Shown: piece after piece, positions 28,193 to 37,219 of the stretch
How the letters are laid out: each line of letters starts with the position of its first letter
How positions within the stretch are numbered: the first letter of the stretch is position 1
From: Geopseudomonas aromaticivorans
Lineage (GTDB): Bacteria > Pseudomonadota > Gammaproteobacteria > Pseudomonadales > Pseudomonadaceae
Reading direction: 5' to 3'
NCBI RefSeq assembly: GCF_019097855.1
Contig: NZ_JAHRGL010000030.1
Location: forward strand, 248,001 to 312,000
Length of the DNA: 64,000 nt
Made by a program: the position numbers and the translations under genes
Notes under the pieces: model-generated
The model's input: only the letters and a program-made list of their open reading frames with translations
What the model was told of the DNA's origin: nothing
Databases searched by the model: none

Positions 28193-29809
28193 TCAGGCCT
28201 GTTGCAGCATCTGGCCCAGTTGCTGTTCCAGGCGCGCCGGCAGCGGGTCGAGCAGGCGCTCGACGCAGCTGGCGTTGGCCGGCGAGGCGATGGCGCGGAT
28301 GCGCGCCCGCGCCCGTACGCCGAGGTCGGCGCTGAGCGACTGGTCGAGCAGCAGCAGGTTGCGGCTGTGGCGGTTCAGCTGCAGCGCACTCTGGCTGCAT
28401 TCGCGCAGCAGCAGCTCGCTTGGCGACAGGCCGTAGAGCCCTTCGCCCTGGCTCAGGCCGAGCTGCAGGCGCAGGGTCAGGCCGCGGTCGGCGATCTCGA
28501 TCTGCAGGGCATGGCCGAGGGCGCGCAGCAGCTCGCCGCAGCACAGTGCCCGGGTCAGGTAGTCCTCGCCGGACTGGTTGCTGTGGAACAGGATCAGGCT
28601 GCCGCCGTCATCGAGGCGCTGCAGGTTGCCGTGGTACAGGCGCGCGGCCTGCTCCAGGCAGTCGCGATAGCGCTGCAGCAGCTCGCGCAGGCGCTGCTGG
28701 GGTAGGCGTTGCAGCTCCTCCTGGCCGCCCAGCTGGATCGCCAGCACCGCCGTATGCACCGCCGGCAGGCGTGGCGTGGCCGGTGGTCGTGCCGTTGCCG
28801 GCGTCGGGCGAGGGGCGACAGACTCCAGGTCGTCGATCTCGAGGCCGAGCTCGTCGGCATCCAGCTCGAAGTCGTCGCTGTCCAGCGGGGCGGTCGGCGA
28901 CCTGCGCTGCGGCTGCGCTGCGGCGCCGTCGAGCGCGTCGAGGTCGACGGCGAGATCCGCCGCAAAGTCGGGCTCGGCATGGCGCGCGCCGGCGGCCGCT
29001 GCCGCTGGGTTGACGCGGGCGGGGCGGCGTTCGTCGAGCAGGTTGTCCAGTCCCTCGAACAGCACCTCGTCGTCCTCTTCCCGTGCCTCGAGTTCAGCTT
29101 CCGCAGGCTCGGGCTTTACCGGTACCAGGCGGTTTTGCAGCTGGCGCGCCAGGTCGCCGATCTCGTCCAGGCGCTCGTTGGCCGGCGCCGGATCATCCGG
29201 GGCCCGCAGCCACAGGCGCAGCTGCAGCAGCGGGGTGGTCAGCTGGCTGCCCAGCCGCAGGCTGGAGAACAGGGTGACGATAGCGATGATCAGTCCGAGC
29301 AGACCGAGGTTCTGCTGGCTGACGGTCAGCGGCTTGCGAAATGCCTCGAGGTCGAGGGTCAGTTGCAGCTGGCCAGCGGCGATTTCCTGGAAGGCGATCG
29401 GCGCACTGAACACCCCTTCGCTGCGGTCCAGGGTGGACTGTTTCGGGCGGACGCCAGCCTCGGCGATGATCCGGTTGTCGACGCTGTGGATCACCACATG
29501 GGCGACCAGAGGGTTCTGTGCCAGGTTGTCGAGCATCACGTTGAGGCTGAGCAGGTCCTTGGCCACCAGCAGCTCGGTGGCCGAGGCGACGGTCTGCTGC
29601 TTGAGGCTCTGGCCGACGGCTTCGATCTGCTCCTGGGTGGCCTGGCGCAGCTGCATGTTGAGGACCCAGGCGCACACCAGCACCACCAGGCTGACCAGCA
29701 GCAGGCTGTGGCTGACAATGCGCAGGGCAATGGGCACCCGGCGCCGGCGCAGGGCGTTGAGCAGGAGGACGAAGAAGTTGTCGGGCTTGACGGGCGCGGG
29801 CCGGTTCAC
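28193..29809 (-). CDS. SMP_2-type inner-membrane protein divergent from serB
   Basis: 538 residues from the GTG at 29809; an ATG at 29866 would add 19 residues. One membrane helix near the N-terminus (ALRIVSHSLLLVSLVVLVCAW), a periplasmic segment of about 120 residues, and a second helix (LGLLGLIIAIVTLFSSLRLG) give the topology of E. coli Smp (YtjB), also encoded divergently from serB. An acidic, low-complexity linker (about 245-370) follows, then a C-terminal cytoplasmic domain that I do not recognise. It corresponds to the hypothetical gene next to serB in P. aeruginosa. Function not known. Confidence 0.75.
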   Translation of the reverse strand: MNRPAPVKPDNFFVLLLNALRRRRVPIALRIVSHSLLLVSLVVLVCAWVLNMQLRQATQEQIEAVGQSLKQQTVASATELLVAKDLLSLNVMLDNLAQNPLVAHVVIHSVDNRIIAEAGVRPKQSTLDRSEGVFSAPIAFQEIAAGQLQLTLDLEAFRKPLTVSQQNLGLLGLIIAIVTLFSSLRLGSQLTTPLLQLRLWLRAPDDPAPANERLDEIGDLARQLQNRLVPVKPEPAEAELEAREEDDEVLFEGLDNLLDERRPARVNPAAAAAGARHAEPDFAADLAVDLDALDGAAAQPQRRSPTAPLDSDDFELDADELGLEIDDLESVAPRPTPATARPPATPRLPAVHTAVLAIQLGGQEELQRLPQQRLRELLQRYRDCLEQAARLYHGNLQRLDDGGSLILFHSNQSGEDYLTRALCCGELLRALGHALQIEIADRGLTLRLQLGLSQGEGLYGLSPSELLLRECSQSALQLNRHSRNLLLLDQSLSADLGVRARARIRAIASPANASCVERLLDPLPARLEQQLGQMLQQA

Positions 29810-29880
29810 GAGTGGGGCTCGGCTCTGGGAATAGGGGAGTCGAAGTATAGCGGGGGCGTCAGGCATCCGGCAAAGCGCCG

Positions 29881-29910
29881 CTGCCAGATGGTGCACTTTG
29901 CGGGTAGAAT
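29881..29910 (+). promoter_or_regulatory. Candidate sigma70 promoter of serB
   Basis: CTGCCA (29881-29886), 18-base spacer, TAGAAT (29905-29910). It lies 31 bases upstream of the serB GTG. The -10 is good, the -35 moderate. Confidence 0.5.
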
Positions 29911-29941
29911 GCCGAACTTTTCAGTTCCGGGGAGGTGCGCC

Positions 29942-31156
29942 GTGCGCGAAATCGTCCTGATCAACATTACCGGGGAAGATCGCCCGGGCTTGACCGCCGC
30001 CATCACGGGCGTCCTCGCGCGTGGCGGGGTGAATATTCTCGACATCGGCCAGGCGGTGATCCACAACACCCTGTCGTTCGGTATCCTGGTCGAGATCCCG
30101 CACAGCGCCAAGGCGTCGTCGGTGCTCAAGGACCTGCTGTTCACCGGCTACGAGCTGGATCAGCAGGTGCGCTTCACCCCGGTGTCCGAGGCCGACTATC
30201 AGCAGTGGGTCGGCGGCCAGGGCAAGCCACGGCACATCGTCACCCTGCTGACGCGCAAGGTCACGGCCGAGCAGCTGCAGCGGGTCAGCTCGATCACCGC
30301 GCAGTACGGCTTGAACATCGACCACATTGACCGCCTGTCCGGGCGCATGCCGCTGGACACCCCGGACGAACGCGGCAAGGGCTGCATCGAGTTTTCCGTG
30401 CGCGGCGAGCCGGCCGACCCGGCGGCGCTGCGCGCCGAGTTCCTCAGCGTGGCCCAGGAGCTCAACGTCGACATCGCCTTCCAGCAGGACACGATTTTCC
30501 GCCGCAACCGTCGCCTGGCGGTGTTCGACATGGACTCGACGCTGATCGAGGCGGAGGTGATCGACGAACTGGCCAAGGCCGCCGGGGTCGGCGAGCAGGT
30601 CGCCGAGATCACCGAGCGCGCGATGCGCGGCGAGCTGGATTTTCGCGCCAGCTTCAAGGAGCGCCTGGCGCTGCTCAAGGGGCTGTCCGAGGAGGTGCTG
30701 GCCGACATCGGGGCCGGCCTGCGCATGACCGAAGGCGCCGAATTCCTGTTCGCCGAGCTCAAGCGCCTAGGCTACAAGACTGCCATCCTCTCCGGCGGCT
30801 TCACCTACTTCGCCCGCCAGTTGCAGGACAAGCTCGGCATCGATTACGTGTTCGCCAACGAGCTGGAAATTGTCGACGGCAAGGTCACCGGGGTGGCGGT
30901 GGAGCCAATTGTCGATGCCCAGCGCAAGGCCGATTTGCTGCGCCAGCTGACCGAGCAGGAAGGGCTGCGCCTGGAGCAGACCATCGCTGTCGGCGACGGC
31001 GCCAACGACCTGCCGATGCTGGCCATCGCCGGCCTCGGCGTGGCGTTCCGCGCCAAGCCTCTGGTCAAGCAGTCGGCCAAGCAGGCGATTTCCACCCTCG
31101 GCCTCGACGGCATCCTCTATCTGCTGGGCTATCGCGACCGCGAGGGGCGTGATTGA
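29942..31156 (+). CDS. serB: Phosphoserine phosphatase
   Basis: 404 residues from a GTG preceded by GGGGAGGT. Two N-terminal ACT-like domains (about 1-90 and 95-180) precede the HAD phosphatase domain: FDMDSTL with nucleophile Asp196 and acid/base Asp198, SGGFTYF, and GDGANDLPML near the end. It performs the last step of serine synthesis, releasing phosphate from phosphoserine. Divergent from the SMP_2 gene and convergent with fimX. Confidence 0.96.
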   Translation: MREIVLINITGEDRPGLTAAITGVLARGGVNILDIGQAVIHNTLSFGILVEIPHSAKASSVLKDLLFTGYELDQQVRFTPVSEADYQQWVGGQGKPRHIVTLLTRKVTAEQLQRVSSITAQYGLNIDHIDRLSGRMPLDTPDERGKGCIEFSVRGEPADPAALRAEFLSVAQELNVDIAFQQDTIFRRNRRLAVFDMDSTLIEAEVIDELAKAAGVGEQVAEITERAMRGELDFRASFKERLALLKGLSEEVLADIGAGLRMTEGAEFLFAELKRLGYKTAILSGGFTYFARQLQDKLGIDYVFANELEIVDGKVTGVAVEPIVDAQRKADLLRQLTEQEGLRLEQTIAVGDGANDLPMLAIAGLGVAFRAKPLVKQSAKQAISTLGLDGILYLLGYRDREGRD

Positions 31157-31162
31157 CCGCTG

Positions 31163-31209
31163 CCCAGGAATGCAAAAACCGCCATCAAGGCGGTTTTTGC
31201 ATTCCTGGG
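31163..31209. terminator. Bidirectional terminator between serB and fimX
   Basis: A perfect 21-bp stem (31163-31183 with 31189-31209) and a 5-base loop. The stem contains GCAAAAACCGCC/GGCGGTTTTTGC, giving a T5 run on both strands. It lies between the two convergent stops. Confidence 0.92.
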
Positions 31210-31219
31210 GTTGGAGAAT

Positions 31220-33289
31220 TCACTCCTCGCCGGAGGAGAACTCGTAGTCCATGCGCGGGCTCGGTCCCTGCAGGTACAGGCCCTGCACGTAGTTGACCCC
31301 GGTCTGCCACAGGGTGGTCAGCACGCTGGGGTTGTCCACGCCCGGCACGATGGTCAGCTTGGCCTGCGCATGCAGGCCGCCAATCAGGCTCTTGAGCTGC
31401 TCCTGGCGCTCGGCCTCCGCCAGGTTGTCGATGAGCGAACCGTCGATCTTGGCGAAGTCGACATGCAGGTGGCGCAGGGTGTTGAACGGGTTGAGCGCGC
31501 CGCCGAACTGGCTGAGGGCGACCTTGCAGTGCAGCTCGGCCAGGCCCTGGCTCAGGGCCTTGGCCTGCTTGAGGTAGGCCACCGCATCCGGCTCGCAGAA
31601 CTGCAGGACCAGGGCGTCGGCCGGCAGGCGGGCGGCCTTGAGCGCGGCGCTGAGCCAGGGCAGCAGCACCGGATCCTGCAGGCTGGCGGCGCCGAGGGGG
31701 ATGAACAGGCGGGTGTTGTGGCCCTTGGCGCGCTGTTCGCCGAGCTGGCGGATGCTGTTGAGCAGCACCCAGCGGTCGACCTTTTCGGCCAGGCCGGCCT
31801 GCAGGGCCGCGGCGAGGAACTCCGCTGGTGCCACCGGCTCGCCCTGCGGGTTGTTCAGGCGCAGCAGGACCTCGTAGTTCTCGCGCTCGTCGCCGTGCAG
31901 GCTGATGATCGGCTGGAACAGCAGCTGGAAGCTGTTGTTATCCAGCGCCTGCTGGACCATGGCCACCAGGCTGCCGCGGCTGGCGGCGGCGGCCAGTTCC
32001 TCGGCGGGGTCGTAGAGTTTGAGGGCGTTGCCGTTGCTCAGTTCTTCGACGCAGCGATGGACGCGCTCGATCACCTGCTGGGACTTGGCGCTCTGCTCGC
32101 TGATGCCGGCGACGCCGATGCTCAGGGTGATTTGAGTGGTGCGCCCGCCGATGTCGAACATATGGGCTTCGATTTTCTTCAGCAGGCCGTGCAAGGCTTC
32201 TTCGCTCTGCTGCGGGCTGAGTGCCGGCAGCAGGGCGGCAAAGCTGTCGTCGGCGAGGCGCGCCAGCTGGGCGCGATCGCCGAAATGCTGGCGCAGCAGA
32301 TTGGCGCAGTCGGCCAGCAGCAGGTCACCGTCGGCCAGACCGATCTCGCTGAGCAGGCTGGCGTAGCGGTCGATGCGCAGCAGCGCGAGGGTGGCCGCGG
32401 TGCCATCCTTGACCGCCCGCTCGCAGGCCTGGTCGAGCAGTTCGAGGAAGTGCACGCGGTTGAACAGGCCGGTGACCAGATCCTGGCTGCTGATCTCGCG
32501 CAGCTTTTCCTCCAGCTCGGCGTTGCCGGTTTCCGCGCGGATCACCACCTGGGTGCATGGCTCGCCATCGTAGCTGGCCGGCGAGAAGGTCATGCGCGCG
32601 CGGAACTGGCTGCCGTCGTCGCGGACGCCGGTGCATTGCAGGTCGGCGTGGCCCTCGCTGCTCTGGTAGGTCTTGAGGAAGTCCTTGAACGCCGCCTGGT
32701 CGCTGCTGTGGATCAGGTCGATCATCGGCATGCCGGCCAGCTCGTCGGCATCGGGATAGCCGAACAGCTCGACATAGGCGCGGTTCGCATAGATGTGCAT
32801 GCCTTCGTGCACATAGGTGATGGCGTCCACCGAGCTGTCGAGCAGCAGCTGGCAGCGCTTTTCCGCCTCGCGCAGCGCCACTTCGGCGGCACGTCGGGCA
32901 CGGCGCTCCTCGAGGTTCTTCAGCTCGCGTCCGGCGACCAGCAGCAGGCGCTCGTCGTCACCCTGTGGCACGCCGTCCTGGGCGCCGAGCAGCATGGCGT
33001 CGGTGATCGCCTCGCCGTCGTTGTCGGCGACCCGTTGCAGGAAGGGGATGTCCTTGCCCAGCCGGCGGATGGCACTCAGCGCTTCGCCGGGATCGAGGTT
33101 TTCGCTGTGCGGGGCGGCGATCAGCAGGTCCCAGCTCTGTTGCAGCGTGTCGGCGAGATCGTCGGCGGAGGTCAGACGATGCACACGGGTGGCGTGCCCC
33201 GCATTGCGAAACAGGCTGATCAGTCGCTCGGCCTCGTTCTGCGAGTCCTCGAGGATCAGCAAGCGGATGGATTTCTTTTCGTTGGACAT
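31220..33289 (-). CDS. fimX: Cyclic-di-GMP-binding regulator of type IV pili
   Basis: 689 residues: REC-like domain (about 1-125; LLILEDSQNEAERLISLF), PAS domain (about 145-265), degenerate GGDEF domain (about 270-430) and degenerate EAL domain (about 440-689). The GGDEF site reads ADDSF and the EAL site reads YEVLLRL, as expected for FimX, which binds c-di-GMP rather than making or degrading it. In P. aeruginosa it localises to a cell pole and promotes pilus assembly and twitching. The ATG at 33289 gives the usual family length (P. aeruginosa about 691). Confidence 0.95.
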   Translation of the reverse strand: MSNEKKSIRLLILEDSQNEAERLISLFRNAGHATRVHRLTSADDLADTLQQSWDLLIAAPHSENLDPGEALSAIRRLGKDIPFLQRVADNDGEAITDAMLLGAQDGVPQGDDERLLLVAGRELKNLEERRARRAAEVALREAEKRCQLLLDSSVDAITYVHEGMHIYANRAYVELFGYPDADELAGMPMIDLIHSSDQAAFKDFLKTYQSSEGHADLQCTGVRDDGSQFRARMTFSPASYDGEPCTQVVIRAETGNAELEEKLREISSQDLVTGLFNRVHFLELLDQACERAVKDGTAATLALLRIDRYASLLSEIGLADGDLLLADCANLLRQHFGDRAQLARLADDSFAALLPALSPQQSEEALHGLLKKIEAHMFDIGGRTTQITLSIGVAGISEQSAKSQQVIERVHRCVEELSNGNALKLYDPAEELAAAASRGSLVAMVQQALDNNSFQLLFQPIISLHGDERENYEVLLRLNNPQGEPVAPAEFLAAALQAGLAEKVDRWVLLNSIRQLGEQRAKGHNTRLFIPLGAASLQDPVLLPWLSAALKAARLPADALVLQFCEPDAVAYLKQAKALSQGLAELHCKVALSQFGGALNPFNTLRHLHVDFAKIDGSLIDNLAEAERQEQLKSLIGGLHAQAKLTIVPGVDNPSVLTTLWQTGVNYVQGLYLQGPSPRMDYEFSSGEE

Positions 33290-33347
33290 TGATCGCCAGA
33301 AAGCAGCACCGAACAGGCGCAAAACGGGAAGGGAATTGGGCGAAAAT

Positions 33348-35138
33348 CTACAAGGACTCCCAGAGCGAGTCAAAGCCTTCCTCCGGCCCCTCGCTGGCGA
33401 TGCTCAATCCTGTGACCGGTTTCCGCTCGAGGTCGACGGGGGTGTCCAGACGGCGATATTCGAACTGGTTGAAGCTGTCGCTCAGGGCATGCCGGTGGGT
33501 GAGCAGGATGCGCTGTACTTCGCCATCGAGGTTGAGCAGGATCTTCTGGCCCTGCTGGAACGGCAGGTGCGGCGCGATCAGCGTGGCCGGCCGGCCCAGC
33601 GCCGGAATCGCGTTGAGCAGCAGGCCGCGCAGGTACTGGCCGGGTTGCCCGCTGCGGGGTTGCGGGCGCAGGCCGCAGGGGTGCGCGCGCGGGGCGAGCA
33701 GCTCGATGCCCAGCTGCAGGCCAGCACCGTGCGGCTGGCGGATCCAGCGGATCAGGGCGATGTTCCAGCCGCGCTCGCCGGGGTGTTGCAGGCCGACCAG
33801 ATCGCCGCTCTGCAGCTGGCTGGGGGTGGTGTCGTCCCAGGCCAGGCAGTAGCCGCCGGGGCTCTGGTTGACGATCTGCAACTGGTGGCGCGGGTAGTCC
33901 TCGCGTTCGGGGACTGGGCTTGTCGCCTGCTTGCTGACCGGGGTGAAGTCGATCCGTTCGCGTTCCTTGTGCAGTAGGGCCTCGTCGTGGCTGGCGTCGA
34001 AGGCGCGCGCCCAGGTGTCCTGCTCGCGCTGGCGGCGCTGGAAGTCGACGCTGACTTCCTCGTCCGGCAACTGCAGCACCTCGGCGAAGCTGCGTCGGCC
34101 GGCGACGAAGTAGTGCAGGGCGCTGATGCCGAGACAGGCGCTCAGGCTACCGTTGGCGGGTGTGCGGTTGTAGGCCCGTTCGGCGGGGGCACTCCAGGCC
34201 GTGCACAGCTGCTGCAGCAGCTCGTCGGTGATGCCGTAGGGCATCGGCAGATTGGCATGGACGCGCTGGCCGCGGCCGAGCTGCAGGTATTCGCGCAGGT
34301 CGGCGACCAGGCCCTGGGTGACCAGGCCGCGCAGGTGGGCGTGGTCTTCGTCCTGCAGCAGGCTGGTGTAGCGCGGCGGGCTGTCGATGCTCGGGGCGAA
34401 GGCGAACAGGCTGTCGCGCCGGCGGGCATCCTGCAGGCGCACGCGGCTGCTCCAGGCCGGCAGGGCTTCGGCCAGCAGCTGGATGGCCTGCTGGCGCAGC
34501 TGGTTGCAGCGCGCGCAACCGAGCAGCAGGCTGCTCAGATAGCATTGTTCGATGGTCTGCGCGCTGCCGTTGCCGACGGCAAGCGGCAGGCGCTCCAGCT
34601 GCTGCTCGCAGGCGCTGCGGTAGAGCAGGTGGAGCTCCAGCCAGAAGCCCTGAGGGGGCGGAATATAGAGCAGGCAGAACTGGCACAGCATGCGGTACAA
34701 CCCTCGCAGGGCGAGCAGCAGTGCCCGGCCCGCCAACTGCCGGTCTTCGCTGGCGGGCAGCTGCAGGGCCTCGCTGGCGGTCAGCTTGGCGGCGCGCGCC
34801 AGCTGCTGCTGCAGGGTCTGACAGAGGGTGGCGATCTGCTGGCGGCGGGCATCGAGGATCACCACCTGGTTGCGCAGGTGGCGTTCCAGTTGCGTGCAGG
34901 CGAATTGCACTTCCGGTTGCAGCAGCTCGAGCAGTTGCAGGCGATTGGCCGGCGGGGTCTGCAGGCGGTTGAGCTCCTGCAGAGCGGTGTACAGGCGGCG
35001 GGCGGTTTCGCCGAGATTGGCCTTGGGCAGCTCGGCCAGCCAGGCGCTGACGGCAGCCGGCTGCGCGTCGGCAAAGCTCAGCACGGGCACATCCGGAAGC
35101 GTGACACGCAGCAGGGCGTAGGAGGAGTGCAGATCCAT
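33348..35138 (-). CDS. PilZ-domain protein next to fimX
   Basis: 596 residues. Residues 1-430 are mainly Leu/Gln-rich helical sequence without a recognised domain. A C-terminal PilZ-like domain begins about residue 435, with an Arg-containing segment (REDYPRHQL) followed by NQSPGGYCLAW, close to the (D/N)xSxxG c-di-GMP motif. It lies 58 bases upstream of fimX on the same strand and is probably co-transcribed with it. The corresponding P. aeruginosa gene also precedes fimX. A c-di-GMP effector role is an inference. Confidence 0.75.
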   Translation of the reverse strand: MDLHSSYALLRVTLPDVPVLSFADAQPAAVSAWLAELPKANLGETARRLYTALQELNRLQTPPANRLQLLELLQPEVQFACTQLERHLRNQVVILDARRQQIATLCQTLQQQLARAAKLTASEALQLPASEDRQLAGRALLLALRGLYRMLCQFCLLYIPPPQGFWLELHLLYRSACEQQLERLPLAVGNGSAQTIEQCYLSSLLLGCARCNQLRQQAIQLLAEALPAWSSRVRLQDARRRDSLFAFAPSIDSPPRYTSLLQDEDHAHLRGLVTQGLVADLREYLQLGRGQRVHANLPMPYGITDELLQQLCTAWSAPAERAYNRTPANGSLSACLGISALHYFVAGRRSFAEVLQLPDEEVSVDFQRRQREQDTWARAFDASHDEALLHKERERIDFTPVSKQATSPVPEREDYPRHQLQIVNQSPGGYCLAWDDTTPSQLQSGDLVGLQHPGERGWNIALIRWIRQPHGAGLQLGIELLAPRAHPCGLRPQPRSGQPGQYLRGLLLNAIPALGRPATLIAPHLPFQQGQKILLNLDGEVQRILLTHRHALSDSFNQFEYRRLDTPVDLERKPVTGLSIASEGPEEGFDSLWESL

Positions 35139-35234
35139 GATGGCTGGTCCGAAGGCAGGTGGAGCGTTGGTCTCGGGCGCCGTGGGCGTGGTCAGCCTGC
35201 AGAACCGCGGCGCCAAAAATTCTACCTGAATGCC

Positions 35235-35257
35235 GATCCGCCTGCTGGAGGCGGATC
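35235..35257. terminator. Hairpin between psd and the PilZ gene
   Basis: GATCCGCC (35235-35242) pairs perfectly with GGCGGATC (35250-35257), loop 7. No T run on the minus strand follows, so it may be a weak terminator or a regulatory stem in the leader of the PilZ gene. Confidence 0.4.
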
Positions 35258-35353
35258 ACAATGGCTGCCGCGCTCCGGGCGCAGCGCGTGCTGTCGCGAT
35301 TCCTCGACCGTGCAGCGCTGCCCGTCGCGCGCGCCCCGCCGTTGCCGACGCGG

Positions 35354-36220
35354 TCAGGCCTGCGGCAGGGCCAGTTGCTGGCCCATGCGCACGGCGCTAC
35401 CGGCGGCCAGGCCTTCGGCCCAGCGCACCTGCTCGGGGCCGAACAGCACGATGGCGGTGGAGCCGAGCTTGAAGCGACCGAGCTCGGCGCCCTTGTCCAG
35501 CTGGATCGGCGCGCGGGTCGCCTCGCCGTAGCGGAAGTGCCTGAGCGCGCGCTTGGGTGGAGTGACGAGGCCGGCCCACACCGTCTCGACGCTGGCGACG
35601 ATCATCGCGCCGACCAGCACCACTGCCATCGGCCCGCGTTCGGTGTCGAACAGGCAGACCACGCGCTCGTTGCGGGCGAACAGCTCGGGCACATTCTCGG
35701 CGGTGAAGCCGTTGACCGAGAACAGCCGCCCGGGGACGTAGACCATCTCGCGCAGGGTGCCGGCCAGCGGCATGTGCACGCGGTGGTAGTCCTTCGGCGA
35801 CAGGTAGACGGTGGCGAACTGGCCGCCCATGAACGGCGCGGCCATCTCGGCGTCGCCGCCGAGCAGCTCCAGCACGCTGAAGCTGTGGCCCTTGGCCTGG
35901 AAGATGCGGCCGTGCTCGATCGGGCCGAGCTGGCTGATGGCACCGTCGGCCGGGCTGAGGATGGCGCCGGGAGTGCTGTCCAGCTGCCGCGCGCCGTCGC
36001 GCAGGGCGCGGGTGAAGAAGGCGTTGAAGTGCTCGTAGGCGTGCGGGTTGCCGACCTCGGCCTCGCTCATGTCGACCTGGTAGCGTTTGACGAACCAGCT
36101 GATCAGCGGGTTCTTGAACCAGTCGGCGCGGCATTCGGCGGCCAGGCCGATCAGGCGCGACAGGGTGTGGTGCGGCAGCAGGTACTGGCCGGCGAGGAAC
36201 AGGCGTTCTTTGAGGTTCAT
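35354..36220 (-). CDS. psd: Phosphatidylserine decarboxylase proenzyme
   Basis: 288 residues. The LGST motif near residue 252 (FKLGSTAIVLF) is the self-cleavage site that yields alpha and beta chains and the pyruvoyl group. HRVHMPLAG and VNGFTAENVPELFARNER are conserved in bacterial Psd. It makes phosphatidylethanolamine at the inner membrane. It lies nine bases downstream of rhdA on the same strand, so the two share a transcript. Confidence 0.96.
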   Translation of the reverse strand: MNLKERLFLAGQYLLPHHTLSRLIGLAAECRADWFKNPLISWFVKRYQVDMSEAEVGNPHAYEHFNAFFTRALRDGARQLDSTPGAILSPADGAISQLGPIEHGRIFQAKGHSFSVLELLGGDAEMAAPFMGGQFATVYLSPKDYHRVHMPLAGTLREMVYVPGRLFSVNGFTAENVPELFARNERVVCLFDTERGPMAVVLVGAMIVASVETVWAGLVTPPKRALRHFRYGEATRAPIQLDKGAELGRFKLGSTAIVLFGPEQVRWAEGLAAGSAVRMGQQLALPQA

Positions 36221-36229
36221 GGCAGGTCC

Positions 36230-37045
36230 TTAGATTTCCACCGGGGTGTCGGGGTGGTTGCCCCATTCCGACCAGGAGCCGGCGTAGCCCTTGATGTTCG
36301 GGTAGCCCAGTGCGCGCATCGCCAGATAGGTGAAGCCGGAGCGGCGGTGGGTCTGGCAGTGGGTGATGATTTCCTTGTCCGGGGTGATGCCGCGCGCCGC
36401 CAGCAGCTGCGCCAGGTCCTTGCGCAGGCGCAGGGTACGCTCGCGGTCCAGGCAGTCGGTCCACTCCAGGTTGATCGCGCCGGGGATGTGGCCGCCTCTG
36501 GCCGCCAGCACCTTCTCGCCACGGTATTCCTCCGGCGAGCGGGCATCCCAGATCAGCAGGTCAGCGGCACCGAGGCGGCCGAGGAGGTACTCGCGGGTGG
36601 CCAGCACATTGGCGCAGGGCTGCACCGCCACCGGGCCGCCGGCCGGCGCCGGCACTGTGCTGGACAGCGCGCGGCCCTCGGCCAGCCAGGCCTGCAGGCC
36701 GCCGTTGAGGTGGTGCCAGTGGCGGTGGTCGATCAGGTCGAGCAGCCAGCCGAAGCGCCCGGCCCACGGGCCGCCTTCGTCGTCGTAGAGCACGTAGACG
36801 GCGTCCGGGCGATGGCCCAGCTCACCGAGCAGCGCCTGCACCGAGCTCCATTCCGGCAGCAGGCCGGGCGCCGGCGGTTGGCCGAGCTGGGTGCGCTTGG
36901 GATCGACGAAGCGCGCCCCGGGTATGTGGCCCTCGGCGTAGCGGGCGGCGTTGGTCAGGTCGACCAGGATCAGTTCCGGCGCGCTCAGGCGGCTGGCCAG
37001 ATCGGCCGGCTCGATCACCAGCGGCAGGTCGGAAAAGGCGGACAT
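36230..37045 (-). CDS. rhdA: Thiosulfate sulfurtransferase (rhodanese)
   Basis: 271 residues, two tandem rhodanese domains (about 10-125 inactive, 145-270 active). Catalytic Cys230 lies in the loop CQTHRRSG, very close to the Azotobacter/Pseudomonas RhdA loop and distinct from the CRxGx[RT] loop of mitochondrial rhodanese. It transfers sulfane sulfur from thiosulfate to cyanide or other thiophiles in the cytoplasm. Start at the ATG that gives the usual family length; the frame extends 23 codons further. Confidence 0.94.
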   Translation of the reverse strand: MSAFSDLPLVIEPADLASRLSAPELILVDLTNAARYAEGHIPGARFVDPKRTQLGQPPAPGLLPEWSSVQALLGELGHRPDAVYVLYDDEGGPWAGRFGWLLDLIDHRHWHHLNGGLQAWLAEGRALSSTVPAPAGGPVAVQPCANVLATREYLLGRLGAADLLIWDARSPEEYRGEKVLAARGGHIPGAINLEWTDCLDRERTLRLRKDLAQLLAARGITPDKEIITHCQTHRRSGFTYLAMRALGYPNIKGYAGSWSEWGNHPDTPVEI

Positions 37046-37101
37046 GGCGAGCTCCGGTGGAGTGGTAAAAACAGGAGTGTACTGAAATGTGTCGGCTGGC
37101 C

Positions 37102-37192
37102 GTAGGGTGGCCACTCGCGATCGCGATTGTCCCCCCAGTCAGGCCGTGGCGTAGGGCGGTAGAAAACCGCTGCGCGGGTTTTCTACCCTACG
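37102..37192. repeat. REP-like repeats in the rhdA-rsgA gap
   Basis: GTAGGGTGG at 37102-37110 is followed by an imperfect palindrome at 37150-37192 (CGTAGGG..TAGAAAACC, loop containing GCTGCGC, GGTTTTCTA..CCCTACG). The same seed and the same GCTGCGCG loop occur at 62217-62246. No gene is present in 37046-37219. Confidence 0.65.
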
Positions 37193-37219
37193 GCTTTGCC
37201 GTTGCACGCCAGCCTGGGC

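Noticed and set aside
28709-29941. Upstream extension of the serB frame
   Set aside because: Antisense to the SMP_2 gene. serB has a strong ribosome site and conserved start at the GTG at 29942.
37150-37192. REP-like palindrome as an intrinsic terminator for rsgA or as a small RNA gene
   Set aside because: No T tract on the minus strand after the stem, and the related sequence at 62217 points to a dispersed repeat.
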